Positions 1 through 8,705 of a stretch of 31,803 nucleotides of DNA are shown here, piece by piece (position 1 is the stretch's first letter; each line of letters starts with the position of its first letter). Below the pieces are notes generated by a model, which saw only the letters and a list, made by a program, of their open reading frames with translations, made no database searches and was not told the origin of the DNA. The DNA lies in contig MWJR01000243.1 in NCBI GenBank assembly GCA_002127415.1, positions 1-31,803 of the forward strand. Reading direction: 5' to 3'. The stretch comes from Calditrichaeota bacterium AABM5.125.24 (GTDB lineage Bacteria > Electryoneota > AABM5-125-24 > Hatepunaeales > Hatepunaeaceae). The position numbers and the translations under genes were made by a program.

Positions 1-1395
1 GTCGGCTTCTCCCCGGACCGCGAGCTGGCCGACGCGGCTCGTGCGTTACTGGATGAACTGAGATCATACCTCACCCCTCAGGTCTCTCCTCCTGACAGGA
101 AGATCCACCGGAGCAGCCGATCAAGGGTCGGGCTGGTGCTCCCGCTTAGCGGACCTGTATCTGAGGCTGCCGAGTCATTCCTGCGCGGCTATCAGGCAGC
201 ATGGAGCGAAAATTTACTGGGATCACCGACGGTCTATGACAGCGAGGGTGACCCTGTCCGAGCTGTGCGCCTGTTCCACGAGTTGGCCCGAAAAGACAGT
301 GTCTGGGGGATAGTCGGGGGACTGGGTTCGGATGAAGCAACGGCTTTAGCAGCGATGGCACAGGCCGACCGTGTGCCGTTTGTGACGACCGCCTGCGGCG
401 GTGGAGCCCTGGCGGCAATCGGGCCGTTCGCCTTCCAGGGTCGGCCCGATTTCATAGGGACAGGACGAGCCCTCGGACGATATGCAATGCTGAAACTGGG
501 TCTGGTGCGGTTCGGCATCCTGGCCCCGCTGAACCGCCAGGGGCGCCAGATCGTCAGCGGGTTCAAGGATGCAATCGAGACGTCCGGGGGGGAGATTATC
601 GCCGAAGAGGTATATTACCCGGGCACCCGCGACTTCAGCACTCAGTTGCAGCGCATACGGGCCATAGGACACCGTCTCGCCTACAACGACTCCCTGCGCA
701 CTCTCTACGCCGGTAAAGGATATATCGAGGTGGACTGGAACCGCTTCAAGCCGTCGCCTGAGCAGCTCGAACCGGTCCTGCCCCCGTCTGATGTGGAGTT
801 GGCTCCGGACGAGGACACCACCTGGACCCTATCCACCGCCATTCTCGACTCCCTCTGGGAGGCAGACCTGGCACGGCTGCGTGAATGGACAGCGGAAACC
901 GGTCAGGAGATAGACTCACTTGAGGTGCCTCTCGACGTCTATCAGGGCCTTCTTTTAGTGATAGAACCCGGCACAGTCGAGATAACCGCGCCGCAGTTTG
1001 CCCGTTTCAATCTGAAAACCAGGCTCTTTGGATGTGAGAACTGGGCCGACCGGGAGGCGCTCTCCCGGGTGAAACAGTATGTGAATGGGATAATCTACGC
1101 CGAGCCGCTGGCCGCCAACTGGGGAGAAGACTACTACCGCTTTGTCGCGGTGGCAACTGGAGAGGACAGCGCCGGGATCAACCATTATCACCTGGCCGGG
1201 GAGAGGGCGGCTCGAATGATGACTTTCGCTGCGGGGCGCGCCGACAGCCCGGAGACAATGCGCATCGCACTGTCCCAGATACGCAACCTGAACACCCTTT
1301 CGGGCAGGGTCTCGCTGCTGAAGGAGGAGCGCGTCGACAGAAGAGTCACGTTGGTCAGATTCAGCAACGGCGAGTATGAGGTGGTGTCGCCGTGA
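1..1395 (+). CDS. Periplasmic-binding-protein-like (Peripla_BP_6/LpoA-like) protein, 5'-truncated by the window edge
   Basis: The frame is open from base 1, so the start codon lies outside the window. The GTG at 136 is probably not the start, because coding-like sequence (GFSPDRELADAARALLDEL, helical, perhaps the end of a TPR region) precedes it. From about base 130 the protein reads RVGLVLPLSGPVSEAAESFL, the usual opening strand of type 1 periplasmic-binding folds (leucine-binding-protein family). WGIVGGLGSDEATALAAMAQ and PFVTTACGGG match the next part of that fold. A TPR region followed by this fold is seen in LpoA-like penicillin-binding-protein activators and in lipoproteins of FCB bacteria, so a cell-envelope role is possible; amino-acid transport is less likely because no ABC transporter genes are adjacent. 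It ends with TGA at 1393 and is followed by a repeat. Family fairly sure, function not. Confidence 0.7.
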   Translation, partial: VGFSPDRELADAARALLDELRSYLTPQVSPPDRKIHRSSRSRVGLVLPLSGPVSEAAESFLRGYQAAWSENLLGSPTVYDSEGDPVRAVRLFHELARKDSVWGIVGGLGSDEATALAAMAQADRVPFVTTACGGGALAAIGPFAFQGRPDFIGTGRALGRYAMLKLGLVRFGILAPLNRQGRQIVSGFKDAIETSGGEIIAEEVYYPGTRDFSTQLQRIRAIGHRLAYNDSLRTLYAGKGYIEVDWNRFKPSPEQLEPVLPPSDVELAPDEDTTWTLSTAILDSLWEADLARLREWTAETGQEIDSLEVPLDVYQGLLLVIEPGTVEITAPQFARFNLKTRLFGCENWADREALSRVKQYVNGIIYAEPLAANWGEDYYRFVAVATGEDSAGINHYHLAGERAARMMTFAAGRADSPETMRIALSQIRNLNTLSGRVSLLKEERVDRRVTLVRFSNGEYEVVSP

Positions 1396-1450
1396 TGAAG
1401 ACTGAGCAAACGTATTTACAGCTGCTTGATGTCAAGGAAAAAACAGCGGA

Positions 1451-1563
1451 AAAACTATTGTCTTGTCAACCACATAATGTCGCATAACATGACAGTAGTC
1501 GGGCTTGAGGACAACCCCGACTACAATATCCTTATACGAATTTTTTTTCAGGCATTGTTATAA
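1451..1563 (+). repeat. Long dispersed repeat, left copy, with central hairpin
   Basis: A segment of about 110 bases between the first gene and nuoN recurs at 31384-31491. Shared parts are aaaactattgtc at 1451, catgacagtagtcggg at 1488, and the stretch aatatccttatacgaattt from 1525 running to the gttata box near 1558. A hairpin (arms gtagtcggg and cccgactac, 1495-1524) sits in the centre. The 24 bases at 1464-1487 are in the opposite orientation to the matching bases of the right-hand copy. The rest of the 1396-1632 gap holds a small gacaggaatgtc palindrome near 1577 and the nuoN leader. Confidence 0.85.
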
Positions 1564-1632
1564 ATGAAATTTTGCAGACAGGAATGTCCGCCCCACTAAA
1601 ATTTATGATACAGATACTCAGGAACTAAATAA

Positions 1633-3243
1633 ATGACCTTCAATCCATCCGACCTCTGGGCTGTGGCACCGGAGATGGTCGTCCTGGCGGTGGCGCTGGC
1701 GGTGATATTGATAGAGCTGCTGGCGACGCGGCGCGAAGGTGTGCTGCAGGGGGTAGCTGCCGTCGGGCTGCTGGCGGTGATGGCTGTGGCGGTGTGGAGC
1801 CTCGGTCGTCCCACCGGCGCCTTCAACGGGATGGTAGCCCGCGACGGCCTGACCGTGTTTGTGAAGCTGCTGCTGGCCGGGGTGGCACTGCTGGCGGTGC
1901 TGATGTCGCGGGATTATTTAATGGGGCTCGATAAATCGGCCCCTACGGGCGTAAGGGAGGAGGTTAAAGGCAACCCCCCCCTACCCCCCCCTGCAATAGC
2001 AGGGGGGGAGGCTGGTGTCAGGCACGGGGAATACTACGCCCTGCTGCTGCTGGCCACCTGCGGGATGATGGTGCTGGCCTCGGCGACCAACCTGGTGACC
2101 CTGTTCCTCGGCATCGAAACGATGTCGCTGGCGCTCTACGTCCTGGCCGGTATTCGTCCTGAACGGCCGCGGTCGGGCGAGGCGGCGCTCAAGTATTTCC
2201 TCCTGGGCGCATTCTCCACCGGCTTTCTGCTCTACGGTATGGCGCTGATATACGGAACCACCGGCGGGCAGACCAACCTGTCCATGATCAGCAAGGCGGT
2301 GGCGGATTTGGGGGACGGCGCCCCGGTGATGCTGTTCGCCGGAGTGGGGCTGCTGATGGTCGGGCTGCTGTTCAAGGTGGCAGCCGTGCCATTCCACTTC
2401 TGGTCGCCCGACGTGTATCAGGGCGCGCCGACGCCGGTGACCGCCTTTATGTCGGTCGGTCCCAAGGCGGCGGCGTTGATGGCCTTTATCCGTCTTTTCG
2501 GATGGGCGCTGCCGGACCTGGCGGACGTCTGGGGGCCGGCGTTGTGGATGGTCGCTGCGGCGACAATGACAATTGGCAACATCGTGGCCATCGCCCAGCG
2601 CGACATCAAGCGGATGCTGGCCTATTCGTCGATCGCCCATGCCGGCTACCTGTTGATAGGGGTGCTGGCGGCGGGGAGCCCGGGCGTCAGGTCAGCCGCT
2701 ACCGCTTCGATGCTCTTCTACCTGGTCGCATACTTCCTGATGAACATCGGCGCCTTCACCATAGCCATCTTGGTCAGCCGGGCCAGGCCGGATGGGGATT
2801 ACCAGATCGACGACTATCAGGGGCTGGGAGCCTCGCATCCATATCTGTCGGCGGCGATGGCGCTGTTTATGATATCACTGGCTGGAATCCCCCCCACGGC
2901 CGGGTTCTTCGGAAAGCTGTATCTGTTCTCAGCCGGGGTCAACGCAGGACTGGTGACGCTGGTGGTCATCGCAGTCCTGAACAGTGTGATTTCGGTCTAT
3001 TACTACCTGCGGATCGTGGTTTATATGCTTATGAGGCCGCAGCCCTCCCCGGTGGAGGTCAGGATTTCCCCCGCGATGACCGCTGTGGTGCTGGTCTGTG
3101 TGGTCGGTGTCATCAAGTTCGGGGTGCTGCCGGGGAGTATGATGGATTGGGCGCGCAGTGGCGCTGAGAATATGGCGCAGCCCACGCCGCAGGTCGTCGT
3201 GGACGTCAATGATCCGTCGCAAATCAGACAATCAGATAGATAG
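1633..3243 (+). CDS. nuoN: NADH-quinone oxidoreductase subunit N (complex I, antiporter-like membrane subunit)
   Basis: This 536-residue hydrophobic protein is the NuoN/ND2 subunit of respiratory complex I, one of three Mrp-antiporter-like proton-pumping subunits of the membrane arm. Family signatures are GEYYALLLLATCGMM (131-145), FLGIETMSLALYVLAG, the conserved lysine region LKYFLLGAFSTGFLLYG, VPFHFWSPDVYQGAPTPVTA, RMLAYSSIAHAGY and the C-terminal GIPPTAGFFGKLYLF. About 14 membrane helices are expected. The ATG at 1633 has AGGAA eight bases upstream. Residues about 98-130 are extra compared with ordinary NuoN: a proline/glycine-rich loop, including GNPPLPPPAIAGGEAG, encoded by palindromic repeat DNA. 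No other nuo gene is in the window, although nuoN usually closes the nuo operon directly after nuoM. Confidence 0.95.
   Translation: MTFNPSDLWAVAPEMVVLAVALAVILIELLATRREGVLQGVAAVGLLAVMAVAVWSLGRPTGAFNGMVARDGLTVFVKLLLAGVALLAVLMSRDYLMGLDKSAPTGVREEVKGNPPLPPPAIAGGEAGVRHGEYYALLLLATCGMMVLASATNLVTLFLGIETMSLALYVLAGIRPERPRSGEAALKYFLLGAFSTGFLLYGMALIYGTTGGQTNLSMISKAVADLGDGAPVMLFAGVGLLMVGLLFKVAAVPFHFWSPDVYQGAPTPVTAFMSVGPKAAALMAFIRLFGWALPDLADVWGPALWMVAAATMTIGNIVAIAQRDIKRMLAYSSIAHAGYLLIGVLAAGSPGVRSAATASMLFYLVAYFLMNIGAFTIAILVSRARPDGDYQIDDYQGLGASHPYLSAAMALFMISLAGIPPTAGFFGKLYLFSAGVNAGLVTLVVIAVLNSVISVYYYLRIVVYMLMRPQPSPVEVRISPAMTAVVLVCVVGVIKFGVLPGSMMDWARSGAENMAQPTPQVVVDVNDPSQIRQSDR
1926..2010 (+). repeat. Palindromic repeats embedded in frame in nuoN
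   Basis: Two repeat types lie back to back inside the coding frame. First, 1926-1946 (gctcgataaatcggccccta) resembles the gcgatgaatcgcgcccctac element near 5291. Second, 1985-2008 is a perfect 10-bp hairpin, arms ccccccctgc and gcaggggggg with loop aata. Its core is identical over 23 bases to 3403-3425 between nuoN and the antiporter gene. The insertion keeps the frame and adds about 30 residues to a loop between membrane helices. Confidence 0.85.
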
Positions 3244-3299
3244 TATTATTAACCAGACCACATTATTGTTTATATGAATTGTCTGTAATATGCTGATTT

Positions 3300-3321
3300 C
3301 CCCCCTTCTATTGAAGGGGGG
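3300..3321. repeat. C/G-rich palindrome, ccccccttc type
   Basis: Perfect 9-bp arms ccccccttc and gaagggggg enclose the loop tatt. It lies 57 bases after nuoN and is followed by a second G-run (aaggggggttg). It belongs to the same general class as the hairpins at 1985, 3403, 5208 and 31341. With no T-run after it, it is not a convincing terminator. Confidence 0.8.
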
Positions 3322-3390
3322 AATACAAGGGGGGTTGTGTTCTTATCTCATAATATAGACTATAGGGACAATATTCCGGACAAACAATCA

Positions 3391-3425
3391 CCCCCCCTTA
3401 CTCCCCCCCTGCAATAGCAGGGGGG
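3391..3425. repeat. C/G-rich palindrome, tgcaatagca type
   Basis: A C-tract leads into a perfect 9-bp hairpin (3404-3412 with 3417-3425, loop aata). It shares a 23-base core with the copy inside nuoN (1985-2007). The element ends about 90 bases before the antiporter start. Confidence 0.85.
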
Positions 3426-3527
3426 ATAAACAGGAGAATGTCTACTATAAAATGGTCAGAGTAATATCATCTGACATCTCTTCGGTTTTTTGTCGGGTTT
3501 TCAAACCTTAGCCCACCAGGAGCAGTG

Positions 3528-5165
3528 TTGAATAATACTTCTCAACCTTTTACTGTGCGGCCACTCAGTTTCAGCAACGTTTTAATTGCTGTTTCAACTG
3601 CGGCTCTGATAGCGGTCGGTTCCGCCTTCGCATTAGAAGGGACTTCTACGGCAGAGTTGCTTTCGGAGAAGCGGGCAGCTTCAGATAATACAGTCCGTCA
3701 CGGCCAGACCGTCGCTGATGACACCTCCCGCGAAGAGGAGGTCGTTCGCGAGGAGCATCCGTCTCACGAACAAAAGGGGCGCTTTGAGGAAGCCGCCGAG
3801 GAGATGTCCCGCGAGCTGCCGCTCTGGACGGGGTTGCCGTTTCTGGGAATACTTCTCTCGATAGCCCTGTTTCCGCTGCTGGCTCCGCATTTCTGGCACA
3901 GGCACTTCCCCAAGGTGTCGCTGTTCTGGGCGCTGATCTTTGCGGTGCCGTTCCTGTTCGTCTATAAGGGGCTGGCCCTCTACGAGATACTCCATATCTA
4001 CCTTATCGATTACATCCCGTTCATAATCCTGCTTTGGGGGCTGTTCACGGTTTCGGGCGGGATAGTGCTGCGCGGAAGCCTGGTGGGAACCCCTGCTCTG
4101 AACCTGCAACTCATCGTGGTGGGAACCATACTGGCCTCCTGGATGGGGACCACCGGGGCCTCGATGTTGATGATCCGGCCCATCTTGCGCGCCAACGCCT
4201 ACCGGAAGACCAAGATGCACGTGATTATTTTCTTCATCTTCCTGGTCTCCAACGTGGGTGGTTCGCTGACTCCGCTGGGCGATCCTCCGCTGTTCCTCGG
4301 CTTCCTGCACGGGGTGCCCTTCTTCTGGACCTTCAAGATATTCCCGCACTTCATCCTGGTGGCGGTTATTCTGCTGATACTGTTTTACATAATCGACACA
4401 ATTATGTTCAGGCGTGAGAAGACGCCGATGCCCACCGAGAAGGTGGATGAGGAGCACGAATATCCCCTGCGGCTCGAGGGGATGCACAACTTTATGTTCC
4501 TGGGCGGTATACTGGCGGCGGTGTTGATCTCGGGCACCTGGAAGCCCGGGCATTTCTACGTCTACGGCGTGCATATGGAGTATCAGAATCTGGTGCGTGA
4601 CTTCGGTATTCTGTTTATGGGGCTCCTCTCGATTGTCACCACCCACCCCAAGGTGCGCAAAGCCAACGAGTTCAACTGGTTCCCGATTATGGAGGTGGCG
4701 TATCTGTTCGCCGGCATCTTTATGACCATCGTCCCGATGCTGGCGATGCTGCACGCCGGCAGCCAGGGCGCAATGGCCTTCATCATCGACAGGGTCAAGC
4801 AGCCGATACACTACTTCTGGATCACCGGAGCCCTGTCGAGCTTCCTCGACAACGCACCGACCTACCTGACCTTCTTCAACCTGGCGCTCGGACGGCTGGG
4901 GCTCTCCGAGCTGGAGGCGAGCGGGATCCTGCGCGGCGTAGTTGAACACGCCGCCGGTGGACAGTTTGTGACCTATCTGAAGGGGATCTCCGCCGGAGCG
5001 GTCTTCTTCGGGGCGATGACATACATCGGCAACGCCCCCAACTTTATGGTGCGGTCGATCGCCGAACAGGCGGGGGTAAAGATGCCGAGCTTCTTCGGGT
5101 ATATGTTCTGGTCAGTGACGATCCTGGTGCCGGTATTCGTGGTAGTGACGCTGGTGTTCTTTTAG
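3528..5165 (+). CDS. NhaD-like sodium:proton antiporter (ArsB/NhaD ion-transporter superfamily)
   Basis: A 545-residue integral membrane protein, expected to exchange Na+ for H+ across the inner membrane. NhaD/ion-transporter traits are the repeated helical blocks, WMGTTGASMLMIRPILRAN, the conserved VGGSLTPLGDPPLFLGFLHG, and SSFLDNAPTYLTFFN with TYIGNAPNFMVRSIAEQAG near the C-terminus. An N-terminal hydrophobic segment (about 18-37) is followed by some 55 charged, Glu-rich residues before the next helix, which is longer than in typical family members. The start is chosen as TTG at 3528 because AGGAG (3518-3522) is then five bases away; the GTG at 3525 would be only two bases from it. Flanking palindromes separate it from nuoN and from the protease, so it is probably transcribed alone. 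Superfamily is sure; ion specificity is inferred. Confidence 0.85.
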   Translation: MNNTSQPFTVRPLSFSNVLIAVSTAALIAVGSAFALEGTSTAELLSEKRAASDNTVRHGQTVADDTSREEEVVREEHPSHEQKGRFEEAAEEMSRELPLWTGLPFLGILLSIALFPLLAPHFWHRHFPKVSLFWALIFAVPFLFVYKGLALYEILHIYLIDYIPFIILLWGLFTVSGGIVLRGSLVGTPALNLQLIVVGTILASWMGTTGASMLMIRPILRANAYRKTKMHVIIFFIFLVSNVGGSLTPLGDPPLFLGFLHGVPFFWTFKIFPHFILVAVILLILFYIIDTIMFRREKTPMPTEKVDEEHEYPLRLEGMHNFMFLGGILAAVLISGTWKPGHFYVYGVHMEYQNLVRDFGILFMGLLSIVTTHPKVRKANEFNWFPIMEVAYLFAGIFMTIVPMLAMLHAGSQGAMAFIIDRVKQPIHYFWITGALSSFLDNAPTYLTFFNLALGRLGLSELEASGILRGVVEHAAGGQFVTYLKGISAGAVFFGAMTYIGNAPNFMVRSIAEQAGVKMPSFFGYMFWSVTILVPVFVVVTLVFF

Positions 5166-5207
5166 GTAAAAAATTCCCCTCTGCTATTTCGGGAGTATAA
5201 ATAGTTA

Positions 5208-5231
5208 CCCCCCCTGCTGGAGCAGGGGGGG
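5208..5231. repeat. C/G-rich palindrome, tgctggagca type
   Basis: A perfect 11-bp hairpin with arms ccccccctgct and agcaggggggg and a two-base loop, followed by a further G-run at 5238-5244. It has the same design as the elements at 1985 and 3403 but a different tip sequence. Confidence 0.8.
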
Positions 5232-5252
5232 ATAAAAGGGGGGGTTACTTAT

Positions 5253-5286
5253 GCTGCAGGGTGGGGACGCCCTGCAGCAATCTTTT
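5253..5286 (+). terminator. Hairpin followed by a short T-run, possible antiporter terminator
   Basis: Arms gctgcaggg (5253-5261) and ccctgcagc (5270-5278) form a 9-bp GC-rich stem followed by aatctttt. It lies about 90 bases after the antiporter stop and reads on the + strand. It could equally be one more dispersed palindrome that happens to precede a short T-run. Confidence 0.45.
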
Positions 5287-5634
5287 CTGACGCGATGAAT
5301 CGCGCCCCTACCGGTTATTGAAGTTGGGTGGTCCGGTCAGCCCTGTCCACGCGAAAGAGGGGATTGCAACCCGGGGTTCTTATATCGTGCTGCAGTTCCG
5401 ACGTTTCGGGATCAGTCGTCCTCGTGAATTACCCATTGTTCATCATTCATCTTTCATTATCCAGTAACCTTGTGCTGTTGAGATTATCTATTGTATATTT
5501 AACAGGGTGGACTGGTTGACCATTTGCTCTAAAGCTATTTCGCACCCTGGGCGGCCATCCACCGTTCAATCGATACCACGCTCGTCCCGGCCCAATGATT
5601 ATCGAACCTGCCGTAGGATTTTTAGGAGACTGAA

Positions 5635-8600
5635 TTGAGAACCAAGAGATCTGCTGTCTGTATCCTATTCATCTTGTTGTTGACGGCTTCACCAGTCTGG
5701 TCGGTGAGATCGCCAACCGGAGCTCCCACCCTTCCAGCTCCACCGCCGGCCCTTCATCAGATTACAGGTCCCGTTACAGCGACCCCTTCGGAATGGTCCC
5801 CACAACCGGCAAGGGCCCTGGCAGCAGAGGCCTGGCAGTCATACTGCTATAACAGCAGCGGGTTCATAGCCCTGACTGCCGGTGCTCCGATGCCTCTTAC
5901 GGATGAGGTGGCGGACGAGCCGGCAATGGTTGATGCTGCGATTGAATTTGTGAGTCTGAACAGCGAAGCGCTCGGACTCGAAGGCTGCGACCTGGTGGTG
6001 GCTTCGGTTCGCAATGTGAACGGGTTGACTGTCATCCATCTGCAGCCTGTGGTGGATGGTGTTCCGGTTTATGGAGGCTACGTCGTCCTCAGCCTGAACC
6101 ACGATGGAGCGCTGGCGCTGCTCAAGGCGCGGGGGTTCGGTGCGCGGACGTCGGGGAGGTTCAGCCTCTCGGCGGGTGAGGCGGAGAGTTCAGCCCGGCG
6201 GGCGCTCGGTGGTCTTCAGGGGGAGGCTACGGTTGAGCGATATTGTCTTCCGAGGAGTGGTGATGACGGCGGTATCACTTTGCGGTGCTGCTGTCTGGTG
6301 ACCATAATCGCTGCCGATCCCGAGCTGCGGCCGACGCTGTTCATAGACGGCGAGACCGGGAGGGTCCTGGCTGCTGAAAACAGGGTCTGCTACGACCGCC
6401 TCGAAGGTCTGGTGGAGGGTTATTACAAGCCGCGCTACGGCCGGGACGCCCCGGAGCTGGCTCCCTTCATTCACGATAGGGTTAACCTCGAAGGTGGAGG
6501 TTCCGTTTTCAGCGACAGGGATGGTGAGTTCGGCTTTGAGGTTGATCCGGATAATGCGCCGTTTACACTGAACAGCGAGCTGCGCGGCCGCTATGTCGAT
6601 GTGGATTACGAGGATGGACAGGATGCCCGCTACCGGCTGGAGGTGGACAGGGTTGAGCCGGTGGAGATGACCTGGGGCGCGAACCGGGCCCGCGATGACG
6701 AACGGACCCTCTACTACCACGTGAACTTCATCCACGACTTCTGGACCGACCTGGACAACGATTTCGATGGGCTCGATTACCCGATGCCGGCGGTGTGTCA
6801 GCACCGCGAGGGCTACGCCAATGCTTACTGGAACGGGCACGGGGTCTATTTCGGCGACGGCGGACACGATAGGGACAACTTCGCCCTCTACGCCGACATC
6901 ATCTACCACGAATACGGCCACGGTGTCACCAGCGTTATCTATCCCTGGAACGTTCTCCCCTACTACGGCGAATCCGGCGCCCTGAACGAGGCCTGGTCGG
7001 ACTACTTCCCCTGCTCAATCACCGACGAGCCGCTTATGGGGGAGGGTGGTCTGACCGCCGGGTATATCCGGAACCTCGACAATGACCTGCACTATCCTGA
7101 AGACATACGGGATGAGGTGCACTTGGACAGCCGCATCATCTCGGCGGCGATGTGGCACTCGCGCGAGGTCCTGGGGCGGGAGTTGGCCGATTCACTGTTT
7201 CACTTTGCCCGCTACGAGCTCGGGAATAACTTCCTGCTCTATTTCGCAGATGTCCTGCTGACCGACGACGACGATGGTGATATCACCAACGGCACGCCCC
7301 ACGATGAGACTCTTTACGAGCAGTTCGGGCGGCACGGCATCGGACCGGGGATTAACCCCAAAATCAGATTCGTGCGGGTGGAGTTGTTCGATGACGACCA
7401 GGGCGGCGCTCACGGCAACGGCGACCGTGTATGGGAGTCGGGTGAGACCGTCCGCATCGGGATCGATCTTTACCGGGACGGGTTTTTATTCCCGCCGCCG
7501 GCAAGAGATGTCCGTGTGAACCTTGAGGCGGATCACCCCGACCTCCGGATCGAGCACGCCGGGATAGGCTTCGGCGATATGCGGGTCGGCGACCGGCGCA
7601 CCGGGCAGGGAGAGCTGCTGTTCAGCATCGGTGAAGAGGCGCCACTCAGCTTCGCCAACCTCTACCTGTCGGTCGTGGCGGCTGACAGTGAGGTTGTCAA
7701 ACGGGACACTCTGAGAGTTCCCATCGGGCGGCCTGATGTGCTTCTGGTCAGGGACGGCGATGACGCAAGGGATTATACCTGCTGGCTTGTGGATGCGCTG
7801 GACGAGATAGGGGTGATTTACGACAGGTTTGTCACGGCCGAGCCACATATGTCACTTGATCAGCGGCTGTCAGGGGACATTCAATCGGTGATCTGGTTCA
7901 CGGGAAGCGCCCGCAGCGGGATACTCACCCCAGACTCGCGAGCGGCTCTTTCGGAGTTCCTGGATGCGGGTGGAAATCTGCTGCTGACCGGCCAGTCGGC
8001 GGGGAGCGCCGCCGGTGTTGAGCCGTTCTTCAACCAATACATCGGCGCGCGTCATATAATTGATTCCCTTGGCGCTGACTACGTGGAGGGTGTTCCGGAC
8101 GACCCTGTGGCTCAGGGGATGGCGCTGCTGATGCGCGGGTCGTGGGGGGCTCAGAACCTGCGGCGGCCCGGTGCGATGGTGGCAATCCGGCCGGCAGTTG
8201 AGATCTACCATTGGGCATGGATCGAGGGATGCCCTGCGGCCGGAGTGCGGCGCCAAGACCCGGTGACCGGTGCAAGGACGGTGTATTACTCCTTCGGACT
8301 CGAGGCGGTCGGCGGACACGGAGGCACCAACACCCGCGCCGAAGCCATCAGTGCGGTGCTGAGCTGGTTCGGGGTTCTGACGTCGGTCGAGGAGGGTGTA
8401 ACCGCGCCGGGAAGATTTCTCCTCCAAGCCCCTTACCCCAACCCGACCAATGGGATGCTCCGGATTCCCTTCCAGCTTACACGGCCCGGCAGGGTGACGG
8501 TGTCGCTGTTTGATCTGACCGGTCGGGAGGTATGGTCAGGCTCTGGCGAGTTAGAACCGGGGAAGGTGGTGTGGTCGATACCGGCGGAAATCTGGGGTTC

Positions 8601-8670
8601 AGGGGTATATCTGATCCAGGTTACAACCCAGGAAGGCTCGGGTAGCGTCAGAGCAGTTCTTGCGAAGTAG
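5635..8670 (+). CDS. Secreted zinc metalloprotease (M4/M36-like gluzincin) with a C-terminal type IX-like sorting tail
   Basis: A 1011-residue exported protease. The TTG start at 5635 has AGGAG six bases upstream and opens a signal peptide (RTKRSAVCILFILLLTASPVWS). Residues about 85-195 resemble the FTP/PepSY propeptide of thermolysin and fungalysin (HLQPVVDGVPVYGGYVVLSL). The catalytic zinc motif is HEYGH (H425, E426, H429); the third ligand is probably E452 in SGALNEAWSDYF. GTPHDETLYEQFGRHGIGPG near 560-580 is the end of the catalytic unit, as in M36-like enzymes. Then come a beta-rich region (about 585-690), a Rossmann/GATase-like domain (DVLLVRDGDDARDY to LDAGGNLLLTGQSAGS, about 700-785), and a final beta-sandwich from about 930 (YPNPTNGMLRIPF, SLFDLTGREVW, SGVYLIQV). 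That last domain is the Por/type IX sorting tail of FCB bacteria. It probably degrades extracellular protein; substrate unknown. Confidence 0.85.
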   Translation: MRTKRSAVCILFILLLTASPVWSVRSPTGAPTLPAPPPALHQITGPVTATPSEWSPQPARALAAEAWQSYCYNSSGFIALTAGAPMPLTDEVADEPAMVDAAIEFVSLNSEALGLEGCDLVVASVRNVNGLTVIHLQPVVDGVPVYGGYVVLSLNHDGALALLKARGFGARTSGRFSLSAGEAESSARRALGGLQGEATVERYCLPRSGDDGGITLRCCCLVTIIAADPELRPTLFIDGETGRVLAAENRVCYDRLEGLVEGYYKPRYGRDAPELAPFIHDRVNLEGGGSVFSDRDGEFGFEVDPDNAPFTLNSELRGRYVDVDYEDGQDARYRLEVDRVEPVEMTWGANRARDDERTLYYHVNFIHDFWTDLDNDFDGLDYPMPAVCQHREGYANAYWNGHGVYFGDGGHDRDNFALYADIIYHEYGHGVTSVIYPWNVLPYYGESGALNEAWSDYFPCSITDEPLMGEGGLTAGYIRNLDNDLHYPEDIRDEVHLDSRIISAAMWHSREVLGRELADSLFHFARYELGNNFLLYFADVLLTDDDDGDITNGTPHDETLYEQFGRHGIGPGINPKIRFVRVELFDDDQGGAHGNGDRVWESGETVRIGIDLYRDGFLFPPPARDVRVNLEADHPDLRIEHAGIGFGDMRVGDRRTGQGELLFSIGEEAPLSFANLYLSVVAADSEVVKRDTLRVPIGRPDVLLVRDGDDARDYTCWLVDALDEIGVIYDRFVTAEPHMSLDQRLSGDIQSVIWFTGSARSGILTPDSRAALSEFLDAGGNLLLTGQSAGSAAGVEPFFNQYIGARHIIDSLGADYVEGVPDDPVAQGMALLMRGSWGAQNLRRPGAMVAIRPAVEIYHWAWIEGCPAAGVRRQDPVTGARTVYYSFGLEAVGGHGGTNTRAEAISAVLSWFGVLTSVEEGVTAPGRFLLQAPYPNPTNGMLRIPFQLTRPGRVTVSLFDLTGREVWSGSGELEPGKVVWSIPAEIWGSGVYLIQVTTQEGSGSVRAVLAK

Positions 8671-8705
8671 TGCTTAATTGCCGAAATAAACGTATTCGAT
8701 AACCT

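Larger units (their letters stand above)
5166..5634. other. 469-base intergenic region of repeats between antiporter and protease genes
   Basis: It holds the C/G palindrome at 5208-5231, a terminator-like hairpin at 5253-5278, and a relic of the gcgcgat/gcccctac element (gcgatgaatcgcgcccctac, from about 5291). The remaining bases to 5634 are AT-richer near 5440-5505 (for example ttgtatatttaac) and may contain the protease promoter, but no convincing -35/-10 pair was found. AGGAG at 5624-5628 is the ribosome binding site of the next gene. No coding sequence is supported here. Confidence 0.6.

Noticed and set aside
2502..3167. 221-codon alternative frame inside nuoN
   Set aside because: A shadow of nuoN in another frame; nuoN motifs continue unbroken through the region.
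3300..3425. C/G palindromes after nuoN as intrinsic terminators
   Set aside because: No T-run follows either hairpin, and an identical core lies inside the nuoN reading frame, so termination cannot be its main role.
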